Of a stretch of 64,000 nt of DNA, positions 17,788-26,704 are shown piece after piece (position 1 is the stretch's first letter; every line of letters starts with the position of its first letter). The stretch covers positions 86,532 to 150,531 of the forward strand of contig JALSII010000044.1 of the NCBI GenBank assembly GCA_026981645.1. Direction: 5' to 3'. The notes under the pieces were generated by a model. The model ran no database searches, had not been told where the DNA came from, and was given only the letters and a program-made list of their open reading frames with translations. This DNA comes from Hyphomicrobiales bacterium. GTDB taxonomy: Bacteria > Pseudomonadota > Alphaproteobacteria > Rhizobiales > Devosiaceae. Made by a program: the position numbers and the translations under genes.

Positions 17788-18008
17788 CCCTCTCCCCTCG
17801 TGGGAGAGGGTGGGCTGGCACCAGCCAGCTCGGGTGAGGGGGTTGGTTCCGGTTTGTTCGCTCAGGCCGACACCCCTCATCCGCCCCGTTGGGGCACCTT
17901 CTCCCGCAAGGGGAGAAGGAAAGACACCAGACCTTAGTGCACCATGCCTCATTGCGTGCCTGTCGGACCATCGAGCAATGCCAACCCCCTCCCCCTTCGC
18001 GGGGAGGG
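17788..18008. repeat. Cluster of GC-rich hairpin repeats
   Basis: Three strong inverted repeats lie in the non-coding gap between the ASCH and exonuclease genes. They are CCCTCTCCC (17788-17796) with GGGAGAGGG (17802-17810), CCTTCTCCC (17897-17905) with GGGAGAAGG (17911-17919), and CCCTCCCC (17987-17994) with GGGGAGGG (18001-18008). Between them lie phrases such as CTCGGGTGAGGG that are common in dispersed palindromic intergenic elements of alphaproteobacteria. They may stop or slow transcription between pheS and pheT, or stabilise 3' ends. No coding signal was seen. Confidence 0.75.
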
Positions 18009-18029
18009 CCGGGGTGGGGGCAAATTTCT

Positions 18030-18440
18030 TCATCGTTCAAACACTTCCACCAGTTCGAAACGTTCGCAGACCAGCTCCATATCTTCAGACCAGCCGCCAT
18101 TGCGCTCAAAAAACGCCCTGTGCCCTTGGCGCCAATCGGCGAGCGTGCGAAAGCCCTCCCCCTCATCAAATGCAAATTGTTCGTCCATCTGGTCAAAACG
18201 CCTGATGTTCACCTCAAGCGTTCTGATGACTGCTGCGGGTTTGCCCCCGCCATCAAGCACAATGTCCAGGCGGCCCACTTCTGGCATGGCCTCGCCGTCG
18301 GCCTCAAAGTCGCGCAAGGCGCCGCAGGTGGCGGTTTTTGTTCCCGCAATCACCAGCGCCAGCAGTTCGTCAGCCATTTCGGGGCTGTCCCCGAAACTGA
18401 ATTGCTCGGCATCAGCATATTTTGCGGACAAAACCATCAA
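18030..18440 (-). CDS. ASCH domain protein
   Basis: This 136-residue protein has the ASCH hallmarks: [17 protein letters not shown] near residues 30-46, then [14 protein letters not shown] and the [13 protein letters not shown] segment near 104-116. ASCH folds resemble PUA domains and bind RNA. Some members hydrolyse N4-acetylcytidine. It overlaps the pheS stop by four bases (ATGA), so it is cotranslated with pheS. A link to RNA modification or nucleoside turnover is plausible but not shown. Confidence 0.8.
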   Translation of the reverse strand: MMVLSAKYADAEQFSFGDSPEMADELLALVIAGTKTATCGALRDFEADGEAMPEVGRLDIVLDGGGKPAAVIRTLEVNIRRFDQMDEQFAFDEGEGFRTLADWRQGHRAFFERNGGWSEDMELVCERFELVEVFER

Positions 18441-19528
18441 CTGCTCAACCCGCCAAACAGCGTTGGCATATCAAGGGGCCTGAAACCGTAATGGTCGAGC
18501 CAGCGCTTGTCGGCATCAAAAAAGGCGCGCAGGTCAGGCATGCCGTATTTCAGCATGGCGAGGCGGTCGATGCCCAGCCCCCAGGCAAAACCCTGATAGA
18601 CGTCCGGGTCAAGCCCGGCATTGCGCAGCACATTGGGATGGACCATGCCGCAGCCCAGAATCTCCATCCAGTCGGTCCCGGTGCCGATTTTAACCTCGTT
18701 GCCGGAGCGGTCGCACTGCACGTCCACCTCCATGGAGGGTTCGGTGAAGGGGAAAAAATGCGGGCGGAAGCGGGTGACGACATTATCCACTTCAAAAAAC
18801 GTCTTGAGGAATTCTTCCAGAACCCAGCGCAACTGGCCGATATGGGAGCTTTTGTCGATGACCAGCCCTTCGACCTGATGAAACATGGGGGTGTGGGTCT
18901 GGTCGCTGTCGCAGCGATAGGTACGACCCGGAATGATGATGCGGATGGGGGGTTCCTGCGTCTCCATAGTGCGTATCTGCACCGGGGAGGTGTGGGTGCG
19001 CAAAACCTTGCGTTTTCCCTCACTGTCAGGATTGAAGAAAAACGTGTCGTGCATTTCGCGCGCCGGATGTCCTTCGGGAAAATTCAGCGCGGTGAAATTA
19101 TAATAATCGGTTTCAATGTCCGGCCCTTCGGCCAGTGCAAAACCCATATCGGAAAAAATCGCGGTGATTTCATCAATCACCTGAGAAACCGGGTGCACCC
19201 GGCCGCGGGCCAGCGGGCCGGGACGGACAGGCAAGGTAATATCCACCCTCTCGGAGGCCAGTCTTTTTTCCAGTTCGGCTTTTTTCAATTCAGCGCCGCG
19301 TGCCTCGACAGCGGCGACTATTTCATTCTTTAGCCCGTTGATGGCCGGACCGGCGACTTTGCGCTCCTCCGAAGTCATTTTGCCCAAAGTGGCAAGCAGC
19401 GCGGAGACAGAACCCTTTTTCCCAAGAGCGCCAACGCGCACATTATCAAGCGCCTGCAAATTGTCGGTTGCAGCAATATCGGCGCTGATCTGGTCGCGTA
19501 AAATTTCGATGGTTTTGTTGTCTGGCAT
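18437..19528 (-). CDS. pheS: Phenylalanyl-tRNA synthetase alpha subunit
   Basis: This 363-residue catalytic subunit has an N-terminal coiled-coil (residues 1-100), then class II motif 2 around [12 protein letters not shown] and [10 protein letters not shown], and motif 3 [17 protein letters not shown] near the C terminus. It makes phenylalanyl-adenylate and transfers Phe to tRNA together with PheT. The 134-base leader after rplT contains nested short inverted repeats and a GGGGCCTTTT run. These could be a weak terminator or attenuator, but no Phe-rich leader peptide was found. Confidence 0.97.
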   Translation of the reverse strand: MPDNKTIEILRDQISADIAATDNLQALDNVRVGALGKKGSVSALLATLGKMTSEERKVAGPAINGLKNEIVAAVEARGAELKKAELEKRLASERVDITLPVRPGPLARGRVHPVSQVIDEITAIFSDMGFALAEGPDIETDYYNFTALNFPEGHPAREMHDTFFFNPDSEGKRKVLRTHTSPVQIRTMETQEPPIRIIIPGRTYRCDSDQTHTPMFHQVEGLVIDKSSHIGQLRWVLEEFLKTFFEVDNVVTRFRPHFFPFTEPSMEVDVQCDRSGNEVKIGTGTDWMEILGCGMVHPNVLRNAGLDPDVYQGFAWGLGIDRLAMLKYGMPDLRAFFDADKRWLDHYGFRPLDMPTLFGGLSS

Positions 19529-19662
19529 TGTGGATCCGATTAAAAAGGAAACTGAACAAGGTTATAAACGCCAAAAGGCCCCGCGCCAGTCCGTTATTTA
19601 CGGTTCGTGACGCAAGGCTTGCTTTTTTCGGGCCTCAACTGGGGTGAGGGTCTACCTGATGT

Positions 19663-20064
19663 TCAGGCAGAAACGCGGGCGTGGGTCGTTGTTTCGATCG
19701 GCTCAAGGTAACCGAGCGCTGCCTTGGCCTGCGCAACAAGCGCTGCAAAAGCCTCGGGCTCACGCACGGCCAGATCGGCCAACACCTTGCGATCCACACC
19801 AACCTCAGCCTTGCTGAGGCCGTCGATAAATCGACCATAGGTCAGCCCGTGCTCGCGGGCGGCAGCGTTGATGCGCTGGATCCACAGGGCACGGAAATTG
19901 CGCTTGCGCCTCTTGCGATCGCGATAGGCGTATTGGCCGGCTTTTTCCACCGCCTGTTTGGCAACGCGGAAAGTGTTCTTGCGGCGACCATAATAGCCCT
20001 TGGCCTGGTTGATGACTTTTTTGTGACGGGCGTGCGCGGTGACGCCTCTTTTAACGCGGGACAT
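19663..20064 (-). CDS. rplT: 50S ribosomal protein L20
   Basis: At 133 residues this is a slightly long L20. [20 protein letters not shown] and [27 protein letters not shown] with a very basic N terminus are diagnostic. L20 binds 23S rRNA and is needed early in large-subunit assembly. It follows rpmI by 24 bases in the usual L35-L20 operon. Unlike in E. coli, infC is not upstream. It lies about 35 kb away at 54841. Confidence 0.97.
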   Translation of the reverse strand: MSRVKRGVTAHARHKKVINQAKGYYGRRKNTFRVAKQAVEKAGQYAYRDRKRRKRNFRALWIQRINAAAREHGLTYGRFIDGLSKAEVGVDRKVLADLAVREPEAFAALVAQAKAALGYLEPIETTTHARVSA

Positions 20065-20088
20065 CTCTTATGCTCCAAAAAGGGGTAA

Positions 20089-20289
20089 CTAGCGATTATA
20101 GGGCATGTAGCTTTTGACGGTGCGGGCGTCCGCAGCGCAAAGCGTCGAGGTGCCACGATTCTGGCGAATGTATTTGGCGTTGTGGCTCATCAGGCGGTGA
20201 CGCTTGCCAGCCACCCCTGCAATAACCTTGCCGGTCGCAGTGACCTTGAAGCGCTTCTTGGCGCCGGATTTTGTCTTCAGTTTTGGCAT
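20089..20289 (-). CDS. rpmI: 50S ribosomal protein L35
   Basis: The 66-residue protein [20 protein letters not shown] to SYMPYNR is a complete L35. The frame is open upstream, but the ATG at 20289, preceded by AAGGA, gives the family N terminus. It is the first gene of the rpmI-rplT-pheS run. A hairpin sits just ahead of its ribosome site. Confidence 0.97.
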   Translation of the reverse strand: MPKLKTKSGAKKRFKVTATGKVIAGVAGKRHRLMSHNAKYIRQNRGTSTLCAADARTVKSYMPYNR

Positions 20290-20305
20290 TTTGCTTTTCC
20301 TTGTG

Positions 20306-20326
20306 ACTCCCGATAAATCCGGGAGT
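20306..20326 (-). promoter_or_regulatory. Leader hairpin before rpmI
   Basis: ACTCCCG at 20306-20312 and CGGGAGT at 20320-20326 form a seven-pair stem with a seven-base loop, ending just upstream of the AAGGA of rpmI. L20 or L35 autoregulation acts through leader structures in other bacteria. Whether this stem has such a role, or is the remnant of a terminator from the upstream side, is inference. Confidence 0.4.
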
Positions 20327-20452
20327 AAGAGAGCTGTTTGGGGTCGCCACGGCATGCCTTATGGGCCGGGCCACCCGGGTTTGAACCGCTGCGTTATAGG
20401 GGCAGACGAGGCGGGACGCAAGCCCCATGCGCCGCCCGCCCGGGATTGTGGC

Positions 20453-20839
20453 TTATCGCGCAACAGGTCCACCGGCCCGGGCCCAGGCACCGATACCACC
20501 AGAGAGGTTGGCAACATTTTCATAACCCATGCGGATCAGTTGCAGACCGGCAGCACCGGAGCGCGCACCTGAAGCGCAAACAAGAATGATGCGCTTGCCG
20601 GCATTGGCGGCGGGAAGCGAGCCTTTTCCATCGGGGCGGGCATGGTTGTCGAACTCGTTCAGGGGGGCAACAATGGCTCCTTTGATGGTTCCCGAAGCGG
20701 AAACTTCGCCATGGCTGCGCACGTCGACAAACACCGTGTCGGCATCGCCGTGGAATTGTACGGCGGAAGGGCCGGAGATGTTTTCCAGCCCAGGGCCGGT
20801 GTTGGAAGAAAACAGGGAGGAAAGGGAGGGAAAGCTCAT
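20453..20839 (-). CDS. Single-domain rhodanese (sulfurtransferase)
   Basis: This 128-residue protein has the rhodanese fold with DTVFVDVRSHGEVSASGTIKGA and the active loop CASGARSG near residues 96-103. The Cys carries the persulfide. LSGGIGAWARAGGP closes the domain. It lies 43 bases downstream of the persulfide dioxygenase gene on the same strand, so sulfur transfer to or from glutathione persulfide is the likely job. The first 20 residues look unstructured and have no signal peptide. Confidence 0.88.
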   Translation of the reverse strand: MSFPSLSSLFSSNTGPGLENISGPSAVQFHGDADTVFVDVRSHGEVSASGTIKGAIVAPLNEFDNHARPDGKGSLPAANAGKRIILVCASGARSGAAGLQLIRMGYENVANLSGGIGAWARAGGPVAR

Positions 20840-20882
20840 GGGATATGGTCTCTTTCTTTATTCAGGTTGAAATGAAAAGGGT

Positions 20883-21773
20883 TTATTTGGAGAGATCGAG
20901 ATCAGGGTTTTTCACGGTGACCGGCACCAGAAGATAATGAACGCCGTTCTGCTCGGCTTTGGGGAAACGTCCGGCGCGGATGTTGACCTGAATGGAGGGC
21001 AGAAGCAGCCGGGGCACGTCCAGTTCAGCATCGCGCGCCTGGCGCATGGCCTTGAACTCTTCAAGCGTCGTGCCGTCCTTGATGTGCACATTGTTTTTTT
21101 GAGCGGCAACAGTAGTCTCCCAGGCGTGCTCATCGCGCCCAGGGGCCTTGTAGTCGTGACACATAAACAGGCGGGTCTCGTCGGGCAGGCTCAAAATCCG
21201 GTGGATGGAGCTGTAGAGCTGCTCAGCATCACCACCGGGGAAATCCACCCGGGCGGTGCCAAAATCGGGCATGAACATGGTATCGCCGACAAACACTGCA
21301 TCTTCGACCTTGTAGCAGATATCAGCGGGGGTATGGCCCGGTGTGTAAAGCACCTCGACATCAAGGTCGCCGATTTTGAAATGCTCGCCATCGGCAAACA
21401 GATGGTCAAAATCGCTGCCATCCGTCTTGAGATCGGTGGCGTTGAACATGGGGCGGAAAATTTCCTGCACCTGGGTGATGTTTTCCCCAATGCCGATTTT
21501 TGCCCCAGTCAGTGCCTTTATCATGGGTGAGCCCGACAGGTGGTCAGCATGGGCGTGGGTTTCCAGCGTCCAGATGACGTTCAGACCGAGTTCTTTGATG
21601 CGCGCCAGAATGGCATCCACCGAACGCGTATCAACTGTGCCCGAATTCTGGTCATAGTCCAGTACGGGATCGATGATGGCAGCAACACCTGCTTTTTCAT
21701 CGGCCACGATATAGGAGATGGTGTTGGTGGCTTCATCAAAAAATGCTTCAATGAAAGGGGTCCTGGCTGGCAT
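20883..21773 (-). CDS. blh: Persulfide dioxygenase-like metallo-beta-lactamase (Blh/ETHE1-type)
   Basis: From ATG 21773 (GGGAG upstream) the protein is about 296 residues. It has the metallo-beta-lactamase site THAHADHLSG near residues 80-90, the EVLYTPGHTPADICY stretch, GDTMFMPDFGTARVDFPGG and MCHDYKAPG. These fit the mononuclear-iron Blh/ETHE1 group that oxidises glutathione persulfide to sulfite. The divergent bigR gene with a shared promoter region supports this, as BigR represses blh in Xylella and Agrobacterium. The frame continues upstream to 21854, but that part crosses the promoter. Confidence 0.9.
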   Translation of the reverse strand: MPARTPFIEAFFDEATNTISYIVADEKAGVAAIIDPVLDYDQNSGTVDTRSVDAILARIKELGLNVIWTLETHAHADHLSGSPMIKALTGAKIGIGENITQVQEIFRPMFNATDLKTDGSDFDHLFADGEHFKIGDLDVEVLYTPGHTPADICYKVEDAVFVGDTMFMPDFGTARVDFPGGDAEQLYSSIHRILSLPDETRLFMCHDYKAPGRDEHAWETTVAAQKNNVHIKDGTTLEEFKAMRQARDAELDVPRLLLPSIQVNIRAGRFPKAEQNGVHYLLVPVTVKNPDLDLSK

Positions 21774-21820
21774 CTGGTTGGTCTCCCTGAATTCCTGATA
21801 ATGGACTGGCGGATTGAATG

Positions 21821-21854
21821 TTGACTTATATATTAGGTTTAGCTTATATATCAA
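21821..21854. promoter_or_regulatory. Divergent bigR/blh promoter with repeated CTTATATAT operator
   Basis: CTTATATAT occurs at 21825-21833 and again at 21843-21851, 18 bases apart. On the plus strand TTGACT (21821-21826) is followed after 17 bases by TTATAT. On the minus strand TTGATA (complement of 21849-21854) is followed after 16 bases by TATATA (21827-21832). Each promoter thus places its -35 box near the other's -10. AT-rich sites of this kind are bound by BigR, so one bound repressor could silence both directions. Confidence 0.65.
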
Positions 21855-21875
21855 GAAGAAAATTCAAAAGGGCAC

Positions 21876-22196
21876 ATGATGATTGATATGAGCGTTAATG
21901 TTGAAGCCCTTGAGGCCAAGGCCGGTGACATTGCCACCCTGCTCAAGGCCCTGGGCAATGAGCGGCGCCTGATGATTCTGTGTCAACTTGTGGCCCACGG
22001 GGAAATGTCAGTGGGCAGCCTTGCCGATGCCATCCAACTGGGCCAGTCGGCGCTTTCCCAGCATCTGGCCAAGATGCGGGACGAGGGCATTGTTTCCACA
22101 AGACGCGAGGGCCAGACCATCTGGTACCGGATAACCGACGCGCGCGTTGAAGAACTGATGGCCATTCTTTACCGGCTTTATTGCTCCAAGCCCTAA
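21876..22196 (+). CDS. bigR: BigR/SqrR/YgaV-type persulfide-sensing ArsR-family repressor
   Basis: This 106-residue winged-helix protein carries LLKALGNERRLMILCQLV and a recognition region LGQSALSQHLAKMRDEGIV. Two cysteines, one in MILCQLV and one in the C-terminal RLYCSKP, occupy the places of the BigR pair that forms a disulfide or polysulfide bridge. Several in-frame ATGs occur (21876, 21879, 21888). The second has the best spacing from AAGGG. The 3' end overlaps the convergent MATE gene by four bases. Confidence 0.9.
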   Translation: MMIDMSVNVEALEAKAGDIATLLKALGNERRLMILCQLVAHGEMSVGSLADAIQLGQSALSQHLAKMRDEGIVSTRREGQTIWYRITDARVEELMAILYRLYCSKP

Positions 22197-23575
22197 ACCA
22201 CTCGGCCCACCAGCCCCAGCCGTTCGCGCAGGGCAAATCTGATGGTCAGAACGATGGCTGCAAAGGCCAGACCCACAGCCAGCCCCATCCACACACCAAT
22301 ACCGCGCCAGTCCAGAACAAAGGCGCATATCCAGGCCGTGGTCAACCCCACTCCCCAATAGCCGATGCTAACCAATATCATGGGCACTTTGGTATCGGAT
22401 ATGCCACGGAGGGCAGCAGCCATGACCACCTGGGCGCTATCGACAAGCTGAAATGCAGCGGCGACCCCCAGATAGGATGCGGCAAGAATAAGGGTTGTGG
22501 CATTTTCAGGGTTCAACGAATCCAGATAAAGTGCAACCAGCGGAGCGGGGAACAGTATAAACACCACGAACGGTATCAGGGAAAAGCCCAAAGCCAAGCC
22601 CATCGACGTCCAGCCCGCCCTGTGTACAGCGGCGGGATCGCGGGCACCATAGGCCAGCCCAACACGAACCGAAGTGGCCTGCGACAGGCCCAGCGGCACC
22701 ATGAACGACATGGCAGCCAGTTGCAGGGCAACGGCGTGGGCCGCCAGTTCCTGAGTACCAAGCAGCCCCATCAACAGGGATGCGGCGCCAAACAGGCCGA
22801 CCTCGGAGACAAGGATCAGGCCGATGGGAAAGCCAATTCGCAGCACCTGGATAAATCGGGGCCAATCGGGCTTGTACAGCCGCACCAGAACAAAATAGCG
22901 CCTGTAACGGCGATGCAGTACAACAAAAGCCAGAGCCACCAGGAACATGGTTGTGTGCACAATTGCCGTTGAAATGCCCGCTCCGGCAAGTTCGAGGCGT
23001 GGCAGGCCAAAATTGCCAAACATCAGCGCATAATTGCCCAGCGCGTTGACAAATATTCCCAGCACCGTAATCCACAAAATCACGGAACTGTCCCCTTTTG
23101 CGGCAATCAGCGAACGCAGGGCGATGAAGGCAATTCCGGGGAAAACCATCAGCACTGCCGTTGAGAGATATTGCTCAGCCAGCCGGATGATTTCGGGGTC
23201 CTGCCCGATCAGGGTAAAAAAGTCGCCGAGCAAAAGCACCAGTGGAGTAATCACCAGCGTGGCCATCAGGGCGATCCAGAGGCCCTGACGAACTGTGCGG
23301 CGTACGCTTTTTCCCTCACGCGCGCCGATAGCCTGGGCAATCAGTGGTCCGGTGGCTGAAACCAGGCCCACACCGCCCACAAAAAGGGGAAACAGCATGG
23401 ATGTTGCCAGCGAGCCTGCGGCCAATTCATTGGGACCCAGCCAGCCCATCATAATTACATCGGTTGCATTAAGGGCCATGCCGGCGAGCTGGGCGACAAC
23501 AAGCGGCCAGCCGAGCCTGAAGGTTCTGGCGAGTTCTTCCCCCCAGTTTTTTGCATTCAGTTTTGGCGCGGACAT
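22193..23575 (-). CDS. MATE-family multidrug/Na+ antiporter (NorM-like)
   Basis: From ATG 23575 the protein is about 460 residues and has 12 hydrophobic segments in two similar halves. MSAPKLNAKNWGEELARTFRLGWP is followed by LVVAQLAGMALNATDVIMMGWLG, the usual first helix of MATE proteins. Members export cationic drugs in exchange for Na+ or H+. The reading frame is open for a further 46 codons upstream, but these are polar and atypical. No regulator is adjacent, and the overlap with bigR at the 3' end appears incidental. Confidence 0.9.
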   Translation of the reverse strand: MSAPKLNAKNWGEELARTFRLGWPLVVAQLAGMALNATDVIMMGWLGPNELAAGSLATSMLFPLFVGGVGLVSATGPLIAQAIGAREGKSVRRTVRQGLWIALMATLVITPLVLLLGDFFTLIGQDPEIIRLAEQYLSTAVLMVFPGIAFIALRSLIAAKGDSSVILWITVLGIFVNALGNYALMFGNFGLPRLELAGAGISTAIVHTTMFLVALAFVVLHRRYRRYFVLVRLYKPDWPRFIQVLRIGFPIGLILVSEVGLFGAASLLMGLLGTQELAAHAVALQLAAMSFMVPLGLSQATSVRVGLAYGARDPAAVHRAGWTSMGLALGFSLIPFVVFILFPAPLVALYLDSLNPENATTLILAASYLGVAAAFQLVDSAQVVMAAALRGISDTKVPMILVSIGYWGVGLTTAWICAFVLDWRGIGVWMGLAVGLAFAAIVLTIRFALRERLGLVGRVV

Positions 23576-23770
23576 CTCAGGTTTTCCCTCTTTTGCAAGA
23601 AAGCAAGTGGCAAGAAAATGACTGGAGATGCGCGCCTTTGCTTCTTTCCTGGAAAAAAACAATCCGCTTGAGCGCCCCAGAATAAGGCGATGCCTTATCG
23701 GATAGCGTTGCAACGCTTTTATGGCAAGATGTTTTGGGACTCAGGTCGTGTCAGGGTCTGGACCCTGATT

Positions 23771-25213
23771 TCACCCGTCCCGCGCCTCAATTGTCAATGG
23801 CTCCACCAGATGGGTAATGGCGTTGGCATAATAGGCGACCAGCACTTTTTCTTTGGGGTTTATCTGATAGGCACCCGTTTCGTTCTGCTCCACCAGATGG
23901 CGCAGGGTGAGCATGCGCAGGCCCACCTCGACCAGATAATCATGGTCAGTGCGCGGCACATGCACATAGGCGCCTTTTTTCTCCAGCGCGCTGATGAGAT
24001 TGAACACGGCGGTTTTAATCTCAAACAGGGACAGCGGCTTGTCGCCGGCTTCAATTAATACGCTCGCCACCAGCGAGGTTGGCAGCACCGGAATGGCCGC
24101 ACCTACTGATTTCATCAGCCGCTGGCCAAGCTTTTCTACTTCGGCAAAACGCTGTTCGCCCTCTATGTTGCGAAAATCCACCGCGTTTTCTTCAAGATAG
24201 GAGCGCATGGACAATGGTTTTCCAAAGGACACGCAGGCGTAGCCATAGCGGAACCAGTTGCCCTTGAGAGCCAACCCGATTGAGCGCCCGATAAAGCCAA
24301 GAAACACCCCGGGGGAAAACCGGAACTTTGGTTTTTCACCTTCTTTTTTTGTCGCCGCCGAGGTTAGAAGCCGATCTTCAAGCACCCGGTCATAATTCAG
24401 CCCCACAGGAATAAAGATAATATCGCGGGCTCCCCTGGGGTCGAAATCCCCCACCATATAGGAGAGCAGCCCGAACTTGGGCGCGCGCAGCCTGCCGTCC
24501 CCGGAAAGCCCGCCCTCTGGAAAAACCGCCTGGGTTACCCCGGCCATGGTTGCCATGTGCACATAGCGCGCCAGCACCTTGCGATAAAGCGCATTGCCGG
24601 TGGAATGGCGGCGCACAAAATAGGCGCCCATGGAACGAATGAGGTTCTGCAAAGCCCAGATGCGGGCCCATTCCCCAACCGCATAGGACAGGGCCGAACT
24701 GGTGGCCGCCATATAGGTGACCAATACATAGTCCATGTTGGAGCGGTGGTTCATCACAAAAACCACTGTCGAATTGGGATCGACGTCAGCCAGCGCCTTG
24801 TCGTTGGAATTGCCAAGGCGCACCCGGTAGAGCATCTGCGAAATGCGCCGGGCCAGCGTGGTGCCGACCTTGAAATAGGTATAGTGGGAAAAAGCGGGCA
24901 CCACCTCTTTTGCGTAGATGCGGGCGGTTTCCATCACCACTTCGCGGGGTTTGCCGGTTTCCTCAGCCTCCTCCTCAACTGCCCTGATCACCTCATGGTC
25001 AAACATCAGCGCATCAATCAGCCCCTGACGCTTGGTAAGTTTGAAGGGCTGAATTTTGAGACTGAGCCGGGTGTTCAGCTTTTCGATTGCCCGGTTGACC
25101 CGACCGCGGAAGAACCAGCGCACCGAAGGCACCAGCAACCGGTCCACAAGACCAATGAGAGCCAGAATTGCGGCCAGAACAACCAGCCAGACAGGAAGTG
25201 TTATGGTCCCCAT
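23771..25213 (-). CDS. PlsB-like glycerol-3-phosphate/lysophosphatidate acyltransferase
   Basis: This 480-residue protein has an N-terminal membrane helix (residues 5-25). The acyltransferase core shows VFVMNHRSNMDYVLV (the HxxxxD catalytic motif near residues 154-159), then FVRRHSTGNALYRKVL and VFPEGGLSGDGRL, matching blocks II and III of glycerolipid acyltransferases. C-terminal similarity is to the longer PlsB type rather than PlsC. It probably starts phospholipid synthesis at the inner membrane. The acyl donor is unknown. Confidence 0.83.
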   Translation of the reverse strand: MGTITLPVWLVVLAAILALIGLVDRLLVPSVRWFFRGRVNRAIEKLNTRLSLKIQPFKLTKRQGLIDALMFDHEVIRAVEEEAEETGKPREVVMETARIYAKEVVPAFSHYTYFKVGTTLARRISQMLYRVRLGNSNDKALADVDPNSTVVFVMNHRSNMDYVLVTYMAATSSALSYAVGEWARIWALQNLIRSMGAYFVRRHSTGNALYRKVLARYVHMATMAGVTQAVFPEGGLSGDGRLRAPKFGLLSYMVGDFDPRGARDIIFIPVGLNYDRVLEDRLLTSAATKKEGEKPKFRFSPGVFLGFIGRSIGLALKGNWFRYGYACVSFGKPLSMRSYLEENAVDFRNIEGEQRFAEVEKLGQRLMKSVGAAIPVLPTSLVASVLIEAGDKPLSLFEIKTAVFNLISALEKKGAYVHVPRTDHDYLVEVGLRMLTLRHLVEQNETGAYQINPKEKVLVAYYANAITHLVEPLTIEARDG

Positions 25214-25408
25214 ATACGATATGGCCCCGGTTATTTTCTCAAGAGAAGCGAAGTTTGGCCGCCCACGGCCTGCAGGTCAAGCAAAGGGGAAATATTGGTT
25301 TTTGTCCTGCAATTTTCCCAAGAGAGCCTGCTCCAACTGGCTGAAGAGGTCAAATTGTGATAAGTTGGCTTCCCTTTAATATTGCGGTGAATACAAAGGA
25401 AGCGGATT

Positions 25409-25837
25409 ATGACGGTTTCTGCAATTCTATCCGACAAAGGCAACAATGTTGTCACCCTGGGCCCAAAGGCCACACTTGCAGAAATATGCAAGACCCTGGC
25501 CACCCATCGCATCGGCGCGGTGCTGATCGTGGAAGGCGAGGAGATTTTAGGCATCGTTTCGGAACGTGATGTGGTGCGTCTGGTATCGGCGGGGGGAGGC
25601 GAGGCACTGTCCAGTCCGGCCACCAGCTGCATGACCAAAAATCTGGTCACCTGCGCCAGAAACGACACCATCGCCGTGGTGATGGAAAAAATGACCACCG
25701 GGCGATTTCGCCATGTGCCCGTTGTTGAGGAGGGAAAGCTCGAGGGCGTCATCTCCATCGGAGACGTGGTCAAATACCGCATCGCCGAAGCGGAGCGCGA
25801 AGCCGAGGAAATGCGTTCCTATATTACAACGACCTGA
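25409..25837 (+). CDS. Paired CBS-domain protein
   Basis: This 142-residue protein is made of two CBS repeats. The first includes TLAEICKTLATHRIGAVLIV and GIVSERDVVRLV. The second includes MEKMTTGRFRHVPVV and GVISIGDVVKYRI. CBS pairs bind adenosyl nucleotides such as AMP or ATP. With no attached enzyme, a target cannot be named. It lies alone on the plus strand and converges on fghA. Between them is the palindrome AGGTC-CCT-GACCT (25842-25854). Confidence 0.87.
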   Translation: MTVSAILSDKGNNVVTLGPKATLAEICKTLATHRIGAVLIVEGEEILGIVSERDVVRLVSAGGGEALSSPATSCMTKNLVTCARNDTIAVVMEKMTTGRFRHVPVVEEGKLEGVISIGDVVKYRIAEAEREAEEMRSYITTT

Positions 25838-25852
25838 GTTGAGGTCCCTGAC

Positions 25853-26692
25853 CTAGACTTTTTGCAGTACATTTGCGTGATGGCGCAGATGGTCTTCCAT
25901 GAAAGTCTGGATAAAATAATAAGAATGATCATAGCCCTCATGGCGGCGCAGCTCCAGTTTTTGCCCGGACTCTTGTGTGGCAGCTTCAAGCATTTCGGGG
26001 TGCAGTTGCTCCTTAAGAAACTGGTCGGCCAGCCCCTGGTCCACCAGCAGAGTGGCTTTGCTTGGCCGGGTGCGCACCAGTTCGCTGGCATCGTGATTTG
26101 CCCAGACTGACTTGTCCGCCCCCAGATAGTTGGAAAATGCCTTTTGCCCCCAGGGGCACTGCATGGGGGCGCAAATGGGTGCAAAGGCCGAAGCGCTTTT
26201 GAACAGTTCGGAGTGCTTGAGATGCAGGCTCAGCGCTCCGTGCCCGCCCATAGAATGGCCAAATATGCCCTGCCGCGACAGGTCGGCGGCAAAATTGTCG
26301 CCAATGGTTTCCTGCAAGTCGCCGGTGACATAGGTTTCCATATTGTAGGCGGCAGCCCAGGGAGCTTGCGTGGCATCCAGATAAAACCCGGCACCGGTGC
26401 CAAAATCCCAGTCCTCGTCTTCTGCGGCAATGCCCTGCCCGCGGGGCGAGGTATCCGGCATGACCAGCATCAGCCCCAGTTCAGCCGCCACCCGCTGCGC
26501 CCCGGCCTTGATGGCGAAGGTCTCCTCGGTACAGGTCAGTCCCGCGAGCCAGACCAGCACGGGAACAGGTGCGTTTTTTGCCTGCGGGGGGACAAAGACG
26601 CCAAACTTCATTTTGCCGTTACAGGCCTTTGAGTGATGGGCATAAAAGCCCTGCACGCCGCCAAAGCAGGTCTGTTCGCTCAAGGTTTCCAT
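25853..26692 (-). CDS. fghA: S-formylglutathione hydrolase
   Basis: This 279-residue alpha/beta hydrolase of the esterase D family includes FGGVQGFYAHHSKACNGKMK at its start, the nucleophile elbow IFGHSMGGHGAL (Ser near residue 145) and a C-terminal HEGYDHSYYFI that holds the catalytic His. It splits S-formylglutathione to formate and glutathione, the second step of formaldehyde detoxification. The gene follows adhC by 12 bases, the classic pairing. Confidence 0.95.
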   Translation of the reverse strand: METLSEQTCFGGVQGFYAHHSKACNGKMKFGVFVPPQAKNAPVPVLVWLAGLTCTEETFAIKAGAQRVAAELGLMLVMPDTSPRGQGIAAEDEDWDFGTGAGFYLDATQAPWAAAYNMETYVTGDLQETIGDNFAADLSRQGIFGHSMGGHGALSLHLKHSELFKSASAFAPICAPMQCPWGQKAFSNYLGADKSVWANHDASELVRTRPSKATLLVDQGLADQFLKEQLHPEMLEAATQESGQKLELRRHEGYDHSYYFIQTFMEDHLRHHANVLQKV

Positions 26693-26704
26693 GCGTTGCG
26701 CCCC

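Noticed and set aside
17788..18008. Possible CRISPR array
   Set aside because: The repeated words are hairpin arms of different length and sequence with irregular spacing, and no cas genes are nearby.
19529..19662. Phe-type attenuator before pheS
   Set aside because: Short inverted repeats and a weak T run are present, but no leader peptide with clustered Phe codons was found, so it is not listed as a feature.
20370..20420. tRNA-like T-arm (GGTTCAAACCC on the minus strand)
   Set aside because: No acceptor stem, anticodon arm or D-arm could be found around it. It is a chance match in a GC-rich gap.
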